A stretch of DNA of 64,000 nt from Cyclina sinensis. Its lineage: Eukaryota > Mollusca > Bivalvia > Venerida > Veneridae. Made by a program: the position numbers and the translations under genes. Position 1 is the first letter of the stretch. Each line of letters begins with the position of its first letter. The notes under the pieces are model-generated. The model saw only the letters and a list, made by a program, of their open reading frames with translations. It did no database searches and was not told the DNA's origin. The stretch covers positions 51,681,134 to 51,745,133 of the forward strand of contig JAAONU010000001.1 of NCBI GenBank assembly GCA_012932295.1, read 5' to 3'. Of this stretch, positions 28,101 to 43,100 are shown piece by piece.

Positions 28101-31100
28101 AGGACCGCTAGTTGATGCTCCACACAAAATATCTAAGCCCTAGGCCTTGTGGTTTCAGATTAGAAGATCTTTGAAGCAAAATCAAATGATCCTCAGGGCA
28201 GAACCATTTAAAAACCTCAGGGGTATAATTTGAATAAACCTGGTAGAGGACCTCTAGTTGAACCTGTTTGCAAAATATCTAAGCTCTAGGACTTGCGCTT
28301 TCAGACAAGAAGATTTTTAAAGATTTTCCTTTCTGTTGCCAAAGCAACAACAATCTTGGTGGAATTCAATTCTGGTAGAGCTTCATACAAGGAACATCCC
28401 TGCCAAGTTTTATCATCTTAGGCTAGCAGTTTAGGAGCAGATGTTGTTTAAAGAAAAGCTGGACACAGAGCAGTCACAAAAGCTCATCCTAAGCATATGC
28501 GGAGGTGAGCAAAAAAGCTACCCAAAACATTCCTAATGTCCTTAAAACATTGATATACTACATGTATATGAAAGTTATATATCACACAGCAACTTTCTAA
28601 TTGTCTCATCTCTCATGTAAAAGTATCTAAGGATGTATAAAGTAGTGTGTTGAACATTTTGTTTCATACTTATACTATTTAAAGAATAAAAGTGTCTCTA
28701 AAAGTATAAGGCTATCCATGTGCAGGCACTTTAACCCTCACTTAACAATGCTACAATAAAGGTTTTTTTTGACAGATTGGTGAAAAATATAGGTGGCTAC
28801 TCTTAAATATTTCATGGTATCTATGTATGTATTAATTGAAAGTGCCTTAATAATTCCTTACTGGAACAAACTAAATATTATCTGATATCAAAATGAAGAC
28901 AGGAGGCATATGTCCTGCTGGCATTAAGAATCTTGAACATCTCAGCAAGTGCCATGATTGATAATAACATAACACTTTCATAACGCATATTGCCATTTCT
29001 GATCAAGGTTTCTACAAAATTAATGTCTACTCCTGGATTCATTCATTTTGAAAAATATACCATTTGTTTTAACTGCTACCTTGTTGCTTCCTAAATTTGA
29101 TGCACACAGAGGAATTAAATGCATAAACTATAAATTAGTTCTATACAGAAGGAACTATTTACTTAATACAATGATATTTTATTCAAGTAAACATTACCAA
29201 TATTTTACATTTAAGGTAAAGAAACATTGGTGCACATTTTATCTATTTCAAAAAGAAGTTCTATAACTCTATGAAAAAGGAACATGATTGAACAAAGGTC
29301 AAGTTCATAGAACTTTATCTAAAATTGAAGCATATGAAGCTTTATTTATAACTTGGTAACTGTCATGATAAAGTGTAGTCTTTTGTACTTTCTGTAAAAT
29401 AGATACCAGTAATAAAAACCAAAGCAAGAGGTCTATGTTGTTTTTATTCTTAATCTGGCAAACCTGATTTTCAATGTACAAAACCAAGTTTCTAAAACAA
29501 TACAGTTCACCTGAACAATCCATTTCACCATGTTTAAAATATGCTAAAAATGTAACCCAAGATGCTAAAAACAGGTTTAGGACACTGTACAAAGGCTAAC
29601 ACCAGTGTTCAAATGTGACAAAAATTGCATCTTTAAAATTATTTGCTCCTTTTGATAGAGTAAAAAATATACAGCTTTGGAAATGCCCAGTGGGTTTAAA
29701 TCATTATGAAGAGCTAAAGGATTCCTGCTACTAAGGGAAAACTTAGCATAATAGATTAAAGAACTTCAGACTGATAGTCTATCCTTTACAAAGAATCTCT
29801 AAATGTTAAAATTTGAATATAAAATACTTCTTAATAGACTGAGATAGTGCATATCATTCTGGGTGAAGGAGGCCTCAAAGAAAGTGAGGTTAGCAAAAAG
29901 GTCTGTTTTCTAACAAAGAGAAAAGACATGTAAGATTGTGTATAACAGGAAGCAGCCTGCCCTAACTCCAGAGGGGGTCCTAATTATAACTCAGTGGGAA
30001 AGTATTAGGTATTAACTCAAACTCCAGTAGGTATGCACTCAATAAATGTTTGCCTCACTAAAATTACTCAGAGATTTAAATAGAAGGAGACTTAAAATCT
30101 ATTTTTACTTGAAATTATTAAAATAAAAGTATAATATTTAAACTAGAGTCCCATCTTATGGCATTTTGATTTTGATATGAAACAAGCTGTAAATGGTCCC
30201 AAGTAATCTTAGGGAAGGTACTCTAAAGTCTCCTCTGGGCTTGTCTAATCTATTTAACACATGTGTTTAAAATCACTGCCATCTCATAAACAATTTATTC
30301 CAATGTCAAAACTAAATTCAAAGAAGTGCTGCTGCATCAAACTCTGAGTGCAATGTGCCATTTGTTATATAATTTCACACTTTATGACAGAAAGCAGGTT
30401 TATGCCAATACCCACCAGGTGCATGATAAATCTATCTTGCTTAATTTTTCTTGGGAAATTCTGTTTTTAATAACGAAAAAAAATATATCTAAAATTCTGA
30501 AATATTTGTGTATGATCTTTTAATTAAATGCTACATTATAAAAAGTTACTATCTTAAAATCTGCCAATAAGACATGAATACTTGAGACCTGTGACTTCTT
30601 TTATTGATTTTAAATGAAAATATCTGCAGCAAGACTTTAATACCATCTGCATTATGACAGAAATATTTTCAAGCAAAATCATTTTAATTCTCAAGATAAT
30701 CTACAATACATAGGGCACTGCAGTTATCTGTGAAACTTGCTTGACCAAAATTCATTTAGTGTTTAGAAAACAAAGCACAAGTTCAACACATCACATGGAT
30801 GTACTCTACTTATTTATTACCCCTTTTGTAACTTTTGGCAGATTTGTTACAAATTGTTTAAGCCATCAAAAATGAATTAAGATAAAAAGTGCTGAGAAAT
30901 GAGGTAACACTATTTTATTTACAATATAGTCTACCAATAAGGCAGCAAATATTTAAGTTCCCTTAACCCCCATACCTGGTTCCCAGTTTGCTTCAAAGCC
31001 TGACCTCTCTATGCTATGATCAGAAGAGAAGGTGACCAGCAGGAAGTTGGTAGTGGATGTGACAGGACTTGGTACCACACTGCCTGAGTATACTGCAATA

Positions 31101-34100
31101 ACCTTATCAGCAGATGTGGGACCATCTTGTATTGTCAAGGCATCATAGTGGTCTTCAAGATCAAATGCAGTGAACTGAAACAAAAAAAAATGTTAAAAAA
31201 AAAGATAATAAATTCAGCAAATCACTGTATTCTCTCTGAAATCTTACTTGAATATGTGTTAATTTTTCTCAGTAGCCAATTAACTGTAATGCTCTACTGT
31301 GAGAAAAGTCTGTCAAAAGTACCATGAAAAGATAGAAAAGCTAAATGACCAAATCACATGCTGATATTTAGATAAAGTGACTTCAAGAGCAATGGAGTAT
31401 AGTATGTTTCACTTGTACATGCAATATATACCAATCATTTTGAGATTATAGTATATGTCATTTGAAATTAGAGTATGTCTTTTGAAATAAAAATATGTCA
31501 TTTGAAATTAGTATGTCATCTGAAATTAGAGTATGTCAATTGAAATGAGAATAACCAATAAACTTTGTACCCTTTTCTGATATTCTGACAATTTTTCTTA
31601 GACATATATTTGTCAATTTATTCATTAAAGGCATTACATATCTTCATGAAACTATACACTTATCTTTCCATTCACTCTCCTTTAAAAATGAAAAACAGTT
31701 CAGTTTGGACTGGATGATTTATTGATACATAAACCTAAAAGATATAAAAAAAAAATACTTTTCTTTGGAGGGCCTTCCTACCCAGTGTCTTTACAGCCCA
31801 ATAATTTGGTTACACCCTCCCATAAAACTTTCACAATACAAGGCAGAAATTAATAGTCTATATGATTGTAAAACGAAATGTAATACAACAGTTACTTGTA
31901 TCTAATGACACTGGTCTATATTACACAACTGGGGTATTTTAAACATAAACTTATCCTTCAGATACTGCTGAACAAAAAGAAAATGGAGACAGAAATATGT
32001 GCAGTTTTTATCAAAATTGAAATCAGTATCAGTTTGTACAACAAGTAATTAATTTAACTATAGAAAAGATTAAGGAGTTGTATGAGTTGGTTCATAATTA
32101 TAACATTATACACATGATGTGGGTGTTATAAATTATATTATTTCTGAAGTATAATGTTGATTGTATTAGATTTGTTGATTAATGAATGAATGAGCTCTTA
32201 TTACAGGAAAACACTTATAATATCCTGTCCATATAATTCAGTCAGCTTATGTATGGTTAGTAAATAGTTTTGTCAAATTTTACTTTCAATATTCCTTCAA
32301 AGTTTCATTAAAAATGATCAATTTGTTCAAATTTTCAGAACAAAAGTTTAACATGTAGAACTTCAGTTACATGAAACAAAATCTAATGAATACAATGTTT
32401 GACATAAAAAACCCAAAAACAAATGAAAAAGATTTATGGCTGAATTTTCTGAAGTAAAAAAATACCCACATTTCCCCATGAGGATAGGTCAGCCAACTTA
32501 ATTATCTTCAATTCAAAATACAGAAATTGAAGCGCGAGTATTCAATGTTCTAAGGCTAACTACATATCTTTAGCCTCAGAAATTAAACAAATTACAGATG
32601 CCAGTTTGAAATCTTCAAGACTGCAAAGAAGACAGCAGGGGCTGATATAAAACAAGTCCTAATCTCAAAATACATTCATTTCCTGCTTACCGGTTTTTCT
32701 ATTATGGAAGTCTTATAAATTCGTAGCACTGCTAAAAAATAACAACAACCGTGTTTCTACCAAAATGAAGCTATGAGCCTATGACATAGCTGTTAAAAGG
32801 ATGGGCAAACAAGAAAGATAGGAGAGTCTTAACCACTCACCTAACCTCATGACTTTTATCAGCACTACATTAATGAGACATACATGATAATAATATAGGC
32901 ATACAATCCAAAACAAAAGAAAATAAGAGGAAAAGAATTTCAACAACACATTTTTCTACTACTGTAGCACTTACTGTAAACACATGTTTCACAACTTTCT
33001 ACTGTAGTGCTTACTGTAAACACATGTTTCACAACTTTCTACTGTAGCACTTACTGTAAACACATGTTTCACAACTTTCTACTGTAGTGCTTACTGTAAA
33101 CACTTGTTTCACAACTTTCTACTGTAGCACTTGCTGTAAACACATGTTTCACAACTTTCTACGGTAGTGCTTACTGTAAATACATTTAAAACAACTCTTT
33201 ACTGTAGCCCTTACTGTAAATACATTTAAAACAACTCTTTATGGTAGCACTTACTGTAAACACATGTTTCACAACTTTCTACTGTAGTGCTTACTGTAAA
33301 TACATTTAAAACAACTCTTTACTGTAGCACTTAATGTAAATACATTTAAAACAATTCTTTATGGTAGCACTTACTGTAAACACATTTTTCTACAACTCTC
33401 TACTATAGCACTTACCGCAAAAACTTTTTTCAACAACTCTCTACTATAGCACTTACTGTAAATACACTTGAAACAACTTTTTACTGTAGCACTTACTGTA
33501 AACACATTTTTCAACAACTTTCTATTGTAGCCTTAACTGGTAGTGAAATCATTCAATTTCTTTCCTTTTTCAACACTTACCTTACTTCTACAGCATTTAT
33601 GGTAAGAAGATCTTTTTCATCTCAAATGAATATCAGAAAGAAAATTACAAAAGCACAACTGTTATCAAAGTGAATTTTAAAGAGAGTTATGATGGATAAG
33701 CTAAAAATTGAAACTTAACTGAAAAGAGGTATTGCTGAATAGAAAAAACAAAAGATAATTTTCAGGTTTCATATGACCAAAGTTTCCTAGTAAATGACAA
33801 AGTCATGAACAAACAATAAAAAAATCAATACAAATAGAATTAGGAAACAGTCACAAGAAATATCTTTAAGCCTTATCTTCATTACATGTGACATTTATTT
33901 GCCAATTAGCATATGCAAATTGATTTACTATCTCACAAGCGTAAACAATCACTGACAAGGTAACAGTTTTTCATCACTCTAATTATACAAAAACTTCTCA
34001 GATACACTGTTCTTTCTATCAAATAAGAAAATATGAACATAGAGCTCCAGATAAAGAGGGTAAATGCTATCCTAGCTTCTGGATCCTTCATACTACTTAA

Positions 34101-37100
34101 TCAAACTGAGGCATAAAGAACCTTAGACATCTGTTCTTTACCAGTACATTTTATGTTCAGATTACAACCCATATTTCATGATTTATAATAAAACTTACAC
34201 TGTAAAATCAAACAACAAATCTAATAAATGCAAATTTTATGCTGTATGTGACTCATAAATGAGTAAGTACTCGCTGGCAATTCAACTATAATAAGTTGTT
34301 TTTTTTTCACGTCATACAGTAAAGTTCCAATAATAACCCCAATGAAATTATGGTTCTAATCAGCTGACCTTCTTTTAAATCTATACATGATTTTAAAAAA
34401 ATTAAAGTGGTCTGTAGAGGGAAGCAATCCCTTGTAAGCAGGGCTCCCGAAAACCAAAAATTTGCCGGTTTTGACCGATTTTATCTCTATGGACCGATTT
34501 CGATGGCCAAAAGTCCTTAAAAAATCGGTCCAGATCATTTCCGCCCCCCCAAAAAATCTGTCTAACTTTTCATAAAACAGTCAAAATCTCACACCAAAAC
34601 CTCAATTGATCGCTAATCCGGTACTTCACACCTATCATAAAACCATAAAACTGTCACTGTTGCCTGCGGCAATTATCGCCAATTAACTTGTAAACAAGTA
34701 AAAGTGTGCTTGATTTGCAGCCGGCCAATCAATTAAAGTTGACCGGCTCAAACTGTGAAATATAACTTCATCGAAATCAAACTCCCCGCAGCGGTTACTT
34801 CCCCTGATCAGTACAGAAAACAGTTAAAGCAGAAAAGCGTGACGTAACCGGTGCGAGGAGTTTGCATCGAAATAGGCGATAACTGTCGTCTGCTTAATTT
34901 CATTAAGGGCTTAATAGTAATTGTAGTGGCTAGCTGCAGCACAAAGCACACTTTAAAATATCAGTGACTAGTTTGACGTTGTAAAATTAGCTCTAATACT
35001 ACTTTCGCTTTGAAAAACACATATTTTCGCGACATCAACACCATCATAACTCAAATTGTTCTTTGCCTTATATAAATCGTTTCTATTTTTTTTGTTGGTT
35101 CTTGGTCTCGGGGGAGGGGGGGTGGGTCGAGGTCTCGGACCGATTGAGATTTCAAAATTTTCTGAGCCCTGCTTGTAAGATTTGTTTATAAAATGTTTTC
35201 TTTTTTCTTTTTTTCTCTCTTTAAACTGTTCAGTTACAGCATCTTTGTCTCCTAAAACTGTGTATATATCTTGTTAATTACACCACTTAAACATGCATTT
35301 AACATCATTACATGCAGCTGACACATGTGCATAAAACTGTCTGAATACACTAAAACTACTTTCCTTTTATAATTAAATTACCTGAAGTCTAATCTTCTTT
35401 CCCACAGGGCCCTGTATCTTCCACTGGCAGTTAAAACTTGCAGGATACCTGCTGTCTCTCAAAGGGGACTGGAATGTGTAAGTAGGGGCCATAACCTCCC
35501 CACCACAAACTGTAAAGAAATCAAAAATAAATTTAACTTTCACTGATTTTGTTGTATGATGTTTAGATAAAGTTTTATATAATTTGACAGTCAAAAATAT
35601 CACAATGAAAAGAAATACAATAAAGAATAGTAATTTAAAAGCTACTTAGGCAAGAGTTATCTGTCTTGTGTTTTCAACATTTCTTTGAACAGACTGCAGG
35701 CAGGAAGGCAGACAGACAGACAGACAGACAGGCAGACAGACACGATTAAATATGCAGCAAATAGTTTGGGCCAGAACACGGACAAAGTAATAGTTTTGAA
35801 CTATAATTTTTGTTGGAAACAACACAATGCATGTCTCTGTTCAAACCATGAGGCTAAAAGTACATTTATTTTTACACTTAAAAGAAACTGAATTCTAAAA
35901 TTTAAATAAAATGACCTAACCCATTTTGAAATTAAATATTCAGGAGTAACAACAACTGTTTTTGAAAGGTACAATACTGTTTAAAATGAATAGGCAGATT
36001 CATTGCTTGGTATCCATGTTACCTGATCTAGCTTAGCATACCCCTGAGAAACAGGTCAAATGAATGACAACTAAGAAAATTAAACTTGATGATTGAAAAC
36101 ATCATACAAAGCTGAACAATGGCTGTCTTTCTTTTTGGTGTAATTTATTTCTATAATGAATTATACAACTTTCCGATTAGTGGTAGTAAATTACATCAGA
36201 TGAATAATCGTACCACCATTTTTGCATGTTTTACTTAAATTACACCTGTGTTGATAATAAATGTTAATTAAATCATTCTTACAGCTTTTAATATAAGAAG
36301 AATAGAAAAAATATACTGAGTCTAAAGTACAGTCTAAACATGATTTGTGAACGAGCAATGGACCTATTCATTTTTCTGTGTGATCCTGTTTCTGTCTGTA
36401 TTGTTTTACTACCGAATGGACCAAAAGAATCCTTTCACAATACACCATAGTCTTATTTGACTGTGATTTGTTCTCCTGCCATTTGATCAGTACTGTAATA
36501 ATACTTCCAGCATACTTTAGTACCACTAAATCCTTCAAGGTTTCAAGTGGTTTCCTGCTTTTTACTGCTGTAACTACCAGCTAACTCAAGGTCATAGATC
36601 CAAGTCTCACAACATATCTTACTCATACTGTAGAACAGTGACCTGTTTCATAAATAAGGCCAAGGTTAGTAATGGGATATCAATCAAAGACTTTGTCCAT
36701 CATTCAATTTGGCCTGACCCATGTATCATATATAGGCATTTTCACTAAATACAGTGAACAGTGCAGATTATAAACAGACTGTTGGGATGAATAGCCTAAT
36801 CATGGCATGAACTGGCCACAAAGGAAAAAAACAGCCATCAACAAGAAAACAGCTGAAGTAACAAAGCATCAACCAACAAAAAAGGGAAAACTGCTGATGG
36901 GTATTATACACAACAAAACATACAAACAAACACTTAAGTGAAATTTTTTCCTCAATGATAACATCTGCTTGGTCAAGCAGAAGAAACTGTTGTCAAGTGG
37001 TTTACAAGTTGTCCACTGAGGACAACTCCCCGGAAGTCAAATGATAATAAATATACACCTTACAGTCATAACTAACACTTAAGTAAACTGTAGTTTGAAG

Positions 37101-40100
37101 TATACCATCTGTACCATATCCTAGTGAGTAAAACATTCAAACAAAACAGAGTACACCCAAAGAAACAGTATCAGCTCTCTTCGGGGAGTGCCAACAGCAA
37201 TAAAACTATCCTTTTTCTTTCTCAGCAAAATAAGTTTTAAAAAAAATTGTGAATATCATCAAAAAATAAGTAATGCTCTTATGATTGTTCCCAACACTTA
37301 CTACCTTTTTTTCTAAAAATGCAGATTTAGGAACCTCTGAAATATGGAAACAGATGAAAGAAAACCACCAAGTGAACAATTCCTCTACATTTGTAGATAA
37401 TGTTTGAAAAAGGCTAAGACCACTTGGAGAGATGAAAGGTTAACTGTAAGTACACTCAAAAAACTTCAAGGCTTACAAATACTTATTCTTGAACAAGTAA
37501 CAGACATTGGTGGGTGGAAAAGAAGAGTGCATAATTTCATGTAAAATAATCAAGGTCAAGGTCACTTCGACTTTATTTTCCTTTAAAAACCAAATTTTCA
37601 GATTTTCATTCTTATGCTGTCTCACCTCCTTCACAGTTCTGTTCATCACTATTATCCTCACAATCCCTTACTCCATCACATCTCCATGAGGATGGGACAC
37701 ATCTTCCATTCATACATCGGGATTCATTGCTCACACATGCTTTAATTTCACACACAAATGACAATGTTTTATCACATTTATCAAGTTTCCAGCGCAACTT
37801 TTCAAAGAGGTCAGATGTTGTCATGGAAACACAAAGGTCAGAAGAGTTTGTTTCTGTTGGCTGACCTATCTGCCATATCCCATCATGCATTTTCCCTTGT
37901 CCCCCATCATCCCATAAAAACGTGCCGCTTCTCTTCTGAAAACCTACAACATAATGAAATGATAAATAAAATAAGATTTATATATTTTAATACCTGTTAA
38001 AACTGTATGGCTTCTAAACAACATACTTCAGACACTAAATGTTCCAAACAGACAAACAAAGACATGTACAATCCTGACAAAACTGATGACAATTGCCAAT
38101 TCTGGAATCATTATGTTGAAACAGTAACTGGCCAACAACTGGAGGTATTATAGTTGTGATAAAACTTGTGTTTTATTATATACAGTTTCAAATAATTTTT
38201 TGCTCTGAGTATGGAAATGTCTTTCATTTACAATTTTCAATTTGTGAGTCCTTGACCTTGATATCAAGGTCACAATTTGTACATTTGCATATTTCACAGA
38301 TCACCTTCTACAAAGCAACAAAATTTCAAGAAGCCTCCACAAATTAAATAAAATGTCTAGGTTATGAAATATTGTAACTATTCAAAATTCCCAAGGTTGT
38401 ATCTGTATTAAGACAGACTGGACAGGATAGGACATTGTGTGATTTATGATGTGAGGACATTATTACACTTATAAAAAAGACACAAATGTTTTCTTTTGTT
38501 ATAATAAGAAAGAACAGATACATTACAAATATAATTTGGATTCATAGCCAGGCTGCCCTTACTTACCTAGCCATATGTCTTCAGTGGCCAGCCTAGCAGA
38601 CTCAGCTGCATTTCCAATAATTCTATTCTTGTTCAAACTTTCAATGTGTACCAAATGACCACCGGAACTGAAACGTACAAGTAAAGTCATATTCAACTGT
38701 ATGTTTGACTCAGATGTAACTATTTTCTCTTCTTTTCCACCTACTTCTTTATTCTATTTGTCCTTTTAATAAAGATAATCTGGCCTGGGAGCATGAAATT
38801 TCAGGTAAAAAGTTCTACTGATAAACAGAATGGGAGTTGAATTACTTTTTTCAAGTGTGTACTATATATTTTGCAGGGAAGAAAATTAAACTCTGTCAGT
38901 GTTATGTTTTAGAAGAGTGTTTCTTTAGTTTAAGATCCATTGTTGCAAATAATTAGGCTTAATTATCACCATACCAAAAGAGAAAATAGCGATAAAAGCA
39001 GAGGAATCCAAATCGAAGGACCAATGTAATATCAGAGAGTACTCAGGGTACATAATCTACTAATGTCCCCCATTGAAAGATAAGACTTAGTTCTTGCATC
39101 TTATATTGATCCTGTTCAATGGTTGCTGCCTGTTTTCACCAGTACTCATGTAGTAAGTGTGGAATGCAGAAAGTCACTAAAGAATCTCATTCCTGACAGG
39201 ATTCAAATCAGCAACCTCCAACTGGATTCTAGGACTCTAATGGTTCTATCACTGCTCCTCCAATAGTGTTACACACAAGTAACAAGTTAATGTTGTTTAC
39301 TGATGAAAAAGAAGAAGAAATCTAGTGGCTGCCACTAGTTTAGACCATAACCCACTGCATGTTAAACAGGATTGCATTTTTACTACTTTTTTTGTGATGA
39401 AAAGATATTTGATTAAGGGATACTGCTTTCATGTTAAATCAAATGAAAAAATTCTCATAGTTAACCCCACCCCCCTCACCATCCACTATCTAATTTTATC
39501 AGTTCAGTAAATGCCATGCAGTTAAATCAAATTCTATCCTATTCATAGTGATGTTGTTATAATATTGTGCTGAATAAAATACCAACAACAACTAGTTTGT
39601 TTTCCAAAAGAAATACAAGTCTCCCACCACTGAATTCCATCCTAAATGATGATATGCAAAAGGTACTGATAAGCTTGGCATTGATAAATTCTTGGAAGTT
39701 TGGTTAAAATCAGCTGGAGGAGAAATAGCACAGTTATTGAAAACAAGGGCTCCGCTTTTAATCAATAAACTGAAAATATTGAAGTTATATACAGCTTGGC
39801 TTGGCACTGATCAGTTCTGTGATGTTTGTCTGAAATCTACTCAAGGCTACAGCAGAAATAAACACAATGAAAAGATATAGGGCAATAACTCCAGTCAAAA
39901 TCAATGAATTGGAAAATGACAATCACATGCAGAAGTAAGCTTGCCACTGATCATTTTTGTGAAGTTATGCTGAAAATGGCCCAATGGTATAGGAGAATCA
40001 AGGGCAATAATTTTGTTGGAATTCCATGAGTGTCAAAATGTAGACAATATGCATAACTAGCCTTGGTACTGATCATTTCTGTGAAATTAGACAATATGCA

Positions 40101-43100
40101 TAACTAGCCTTGGTACTGATCATTTCTGTGAAATTAGACAATATGCATAACTAGCCTTGGTACTGATCATTTCTGTGAAATTAGACTGAAATCTGCCGTA
40201 CAGGAAAGGACAGGGGAAATAAATAATTGAATGAATAATGACAGTACCCCTGCTGCAAATGAATAAACCGGAAAATGGGGCACAACTAGGCCTGGCACTG
40301 AACACATGCAATTTTTGGTTGATATCCTCTGGGTGAAGTCAGAGGAGATTGCACAAACTTTGTGACAAACAGAACAAAATCAAACTGTCAACCTCCAAAT
40401 GGTGAGAGATCCCAAAATATATATCTCCCAATAATTTCTTTCAATAGATCTTCAAATACTGTTTAATTTCTTATGAAAAACTAATTTGTCAAATACTTAT
40501 GTTACAATGATTACTCAAATGATTATAAATCTACAGTACAAAACAAAAGAACAACAGCTTAGAAATTCAATTTTCCTTTATGCAATCTGAAATAGTATTT
40601 GAAAGCATCTACTGGCAAATATAAAACTTTCTTTTTTTATGACAGCTTAGTTCAATTACATTGGTATTTTGATATGTTTGTGGTAAAGAAATCCAATAGC
40701 ATAATTAATTCCAGCTTCTATAGAAGGCAATTATTCTTAAACAGGTTTTAACAAGAAAACTTAATCAAATAGCCTGTTGGCATTTCCTTATATTTCTCAT
40801 AAAAGAGACACACCCAAAACACATAATATGTGTTTCAATACTTTCGACAATGTAAATAAATTATTTAGAATGAAACCAAAAGGATTCAGACACAGGGTCT
40901 ATCATAATTTTTACCAATTAAACCAACATAATATTTTACTTATTTTCTTTTTAACAAACTTAAATCAATGACTTCCACACTGCAATTGAACCAAACTTCC
41001 AAAAACAGGCATAATTATATTGCAAAATGAAATCAAAATGCCAGCTTATTCATTTTCTTTCTAATTCACAGCTTCTATCATTTATAATATTGTACAGAGA
41101 TATCATTCATCTTTTGTCACATTTACATTATTTAAATCATATTAACTGTTTGCATATTGACCTGTTTCATCATAATCAAAGAACTAGCAGGGTGGCAGCA
41201 AGACAGTCATACAGACAGATCAGAGTATATTTGTGACAGAGAATCCATCTCAATCAAGTACAACTTTTTTTGCTAATTTGTATCACTGGGAAAATAAAAC
41301 TTAACACATTTGTTCATTCAAAACATAATGAAAACGTGCTAATCACAAGACAAGTATTTAACAGACTATTTGAAAATAATGAATGCTTGATGTAATTCAG
41401 AAATCAGGTTTTTATATTTGTAGAGAGCATGTCAACCACACCTGAAGGCATCTCATAATCTGACTAGTCAAGACAAAATTTTCCTCACTATAACTTGTAT
41501 CGTTATCATCTGTTGATTTTTAAAATTATCTAAGTTAATTGGATGGACAGCTTACTTAGCAGAGGAACCAGAGCCTATCAAACAGAACAAAGCCAAATTT
41601 GTCCAGTAAAAGAATGAGAAGTCATGACACTTACACTTGCTTAAATATGTGCTGGTATAATGCTTGAATATTCAAGCAAATGCCAATTCAACCCAAAATC
41701 CCCATCCTTACTCTGTATCTCTGAAATGGGCCATTTTCTGTATCTTGAACTGATCACAAAACCTATTCAAACTCTTTTGCCAGAGGCAAGTCTTACTGAC
41801 AGAGGGATGTACATGGGCAACCAGACTTCAAATGATAAACAAAATAGACAACTTTTTACAAGGGTGAAAGCAGCAGCTTCTCAATGAAATTAAATGTACT
41901 AGTTCTTTTATTACAACGAATTTGAAAAAAAAGTAACTGCCAAGGTGTAACCTTGTTATCAGTAGAATGAACAGAGAGTTTTATTACAAGATACCTGGAA
42001 ACAAGGCAGATAATAATCACTCTGCAATACCTAGGTGTACTTGTTTTTTTCTTTTCAGCTACACCAGGGTTCCTATTAATGGCTGTGGCAACGCCTCTGC
42101 AGGAATGTTAGTGATTTTAATTGTTTTCCCCTACATTTTTTCTTTTTCCTTTATTTCTAAGCGAGATACAGAAGATGTTGCTGATCAAAGATCCCTTTAA
42201 TGATTCTTTTTCATGTTAGCAAATTAAGAAGTGCATTACGATGTGATACCGATGTTCAAATTTTATTGTGTGTATAAGAAACTGCATTTTTTGTTTGTCA
42301 TCACAAACTTTATGAAATGTGTGGAGATGCTGTGACGTCAAAACAGACATCATCTTGAGTATATGATGTTAAGGTGATGTCTTTTCAAAAGGCAATTACT
42401 GTTTTGGAGGTAATCACAATGTATCAAGTAGTTCATGTATAAAAATGACTAACTATTCCCTTTAAAAATGGTAATTTGTTATTTCTTTCTATGATCGCAA
42501 TAAAAGTGTGTCAATGACTTGAAAGTGTATCATAATTAATATGAAAGACCCTGTAACAAGTTTAAGGAAGGTGGGTCCAAGGCTTCTCTAGATATTGATC
42601 AGAAACAAATGCCCTCTCATCTGTGTGTTTCAGTCCTATGATTCTCTTTTACTAGTCCCTGTCTATAAAGGGCACCTCCATTTAGCAGTTTAATCATTCT
42701 CCTAAATCAAGGTGAAAGGTCGGCAGCTTCAATGCTTTCTCCACTGTTTCATATGCAGAACAAGTGACATGATTTTCATTTTCTCGATGTTTGGTCCTTA
42801 TGTTTGTCTTATTTTAAGCAATGTTGCACGAAAATAAGGTTTGTTTCTTTTTTCAGTGTGCTATGTCTAAATATCACAAATAATTGTTTATGAAACCATA
42901 AATGAACAAAGGCTCTTTTCCTTTCATACTAATTTAAACGATTATTGAAAACAGTTATAACACCAGAGCTGCCTAGGCAACCTTGAATAAATATACATAA
43001 ACATTAATTACTGTACAACAATATAGTAAGGAGAGGTGGCAAGATGATAAATGACTGCTTGTAAACAATCATCTAGTAAAGGCTTTGAATGATTACAGAT

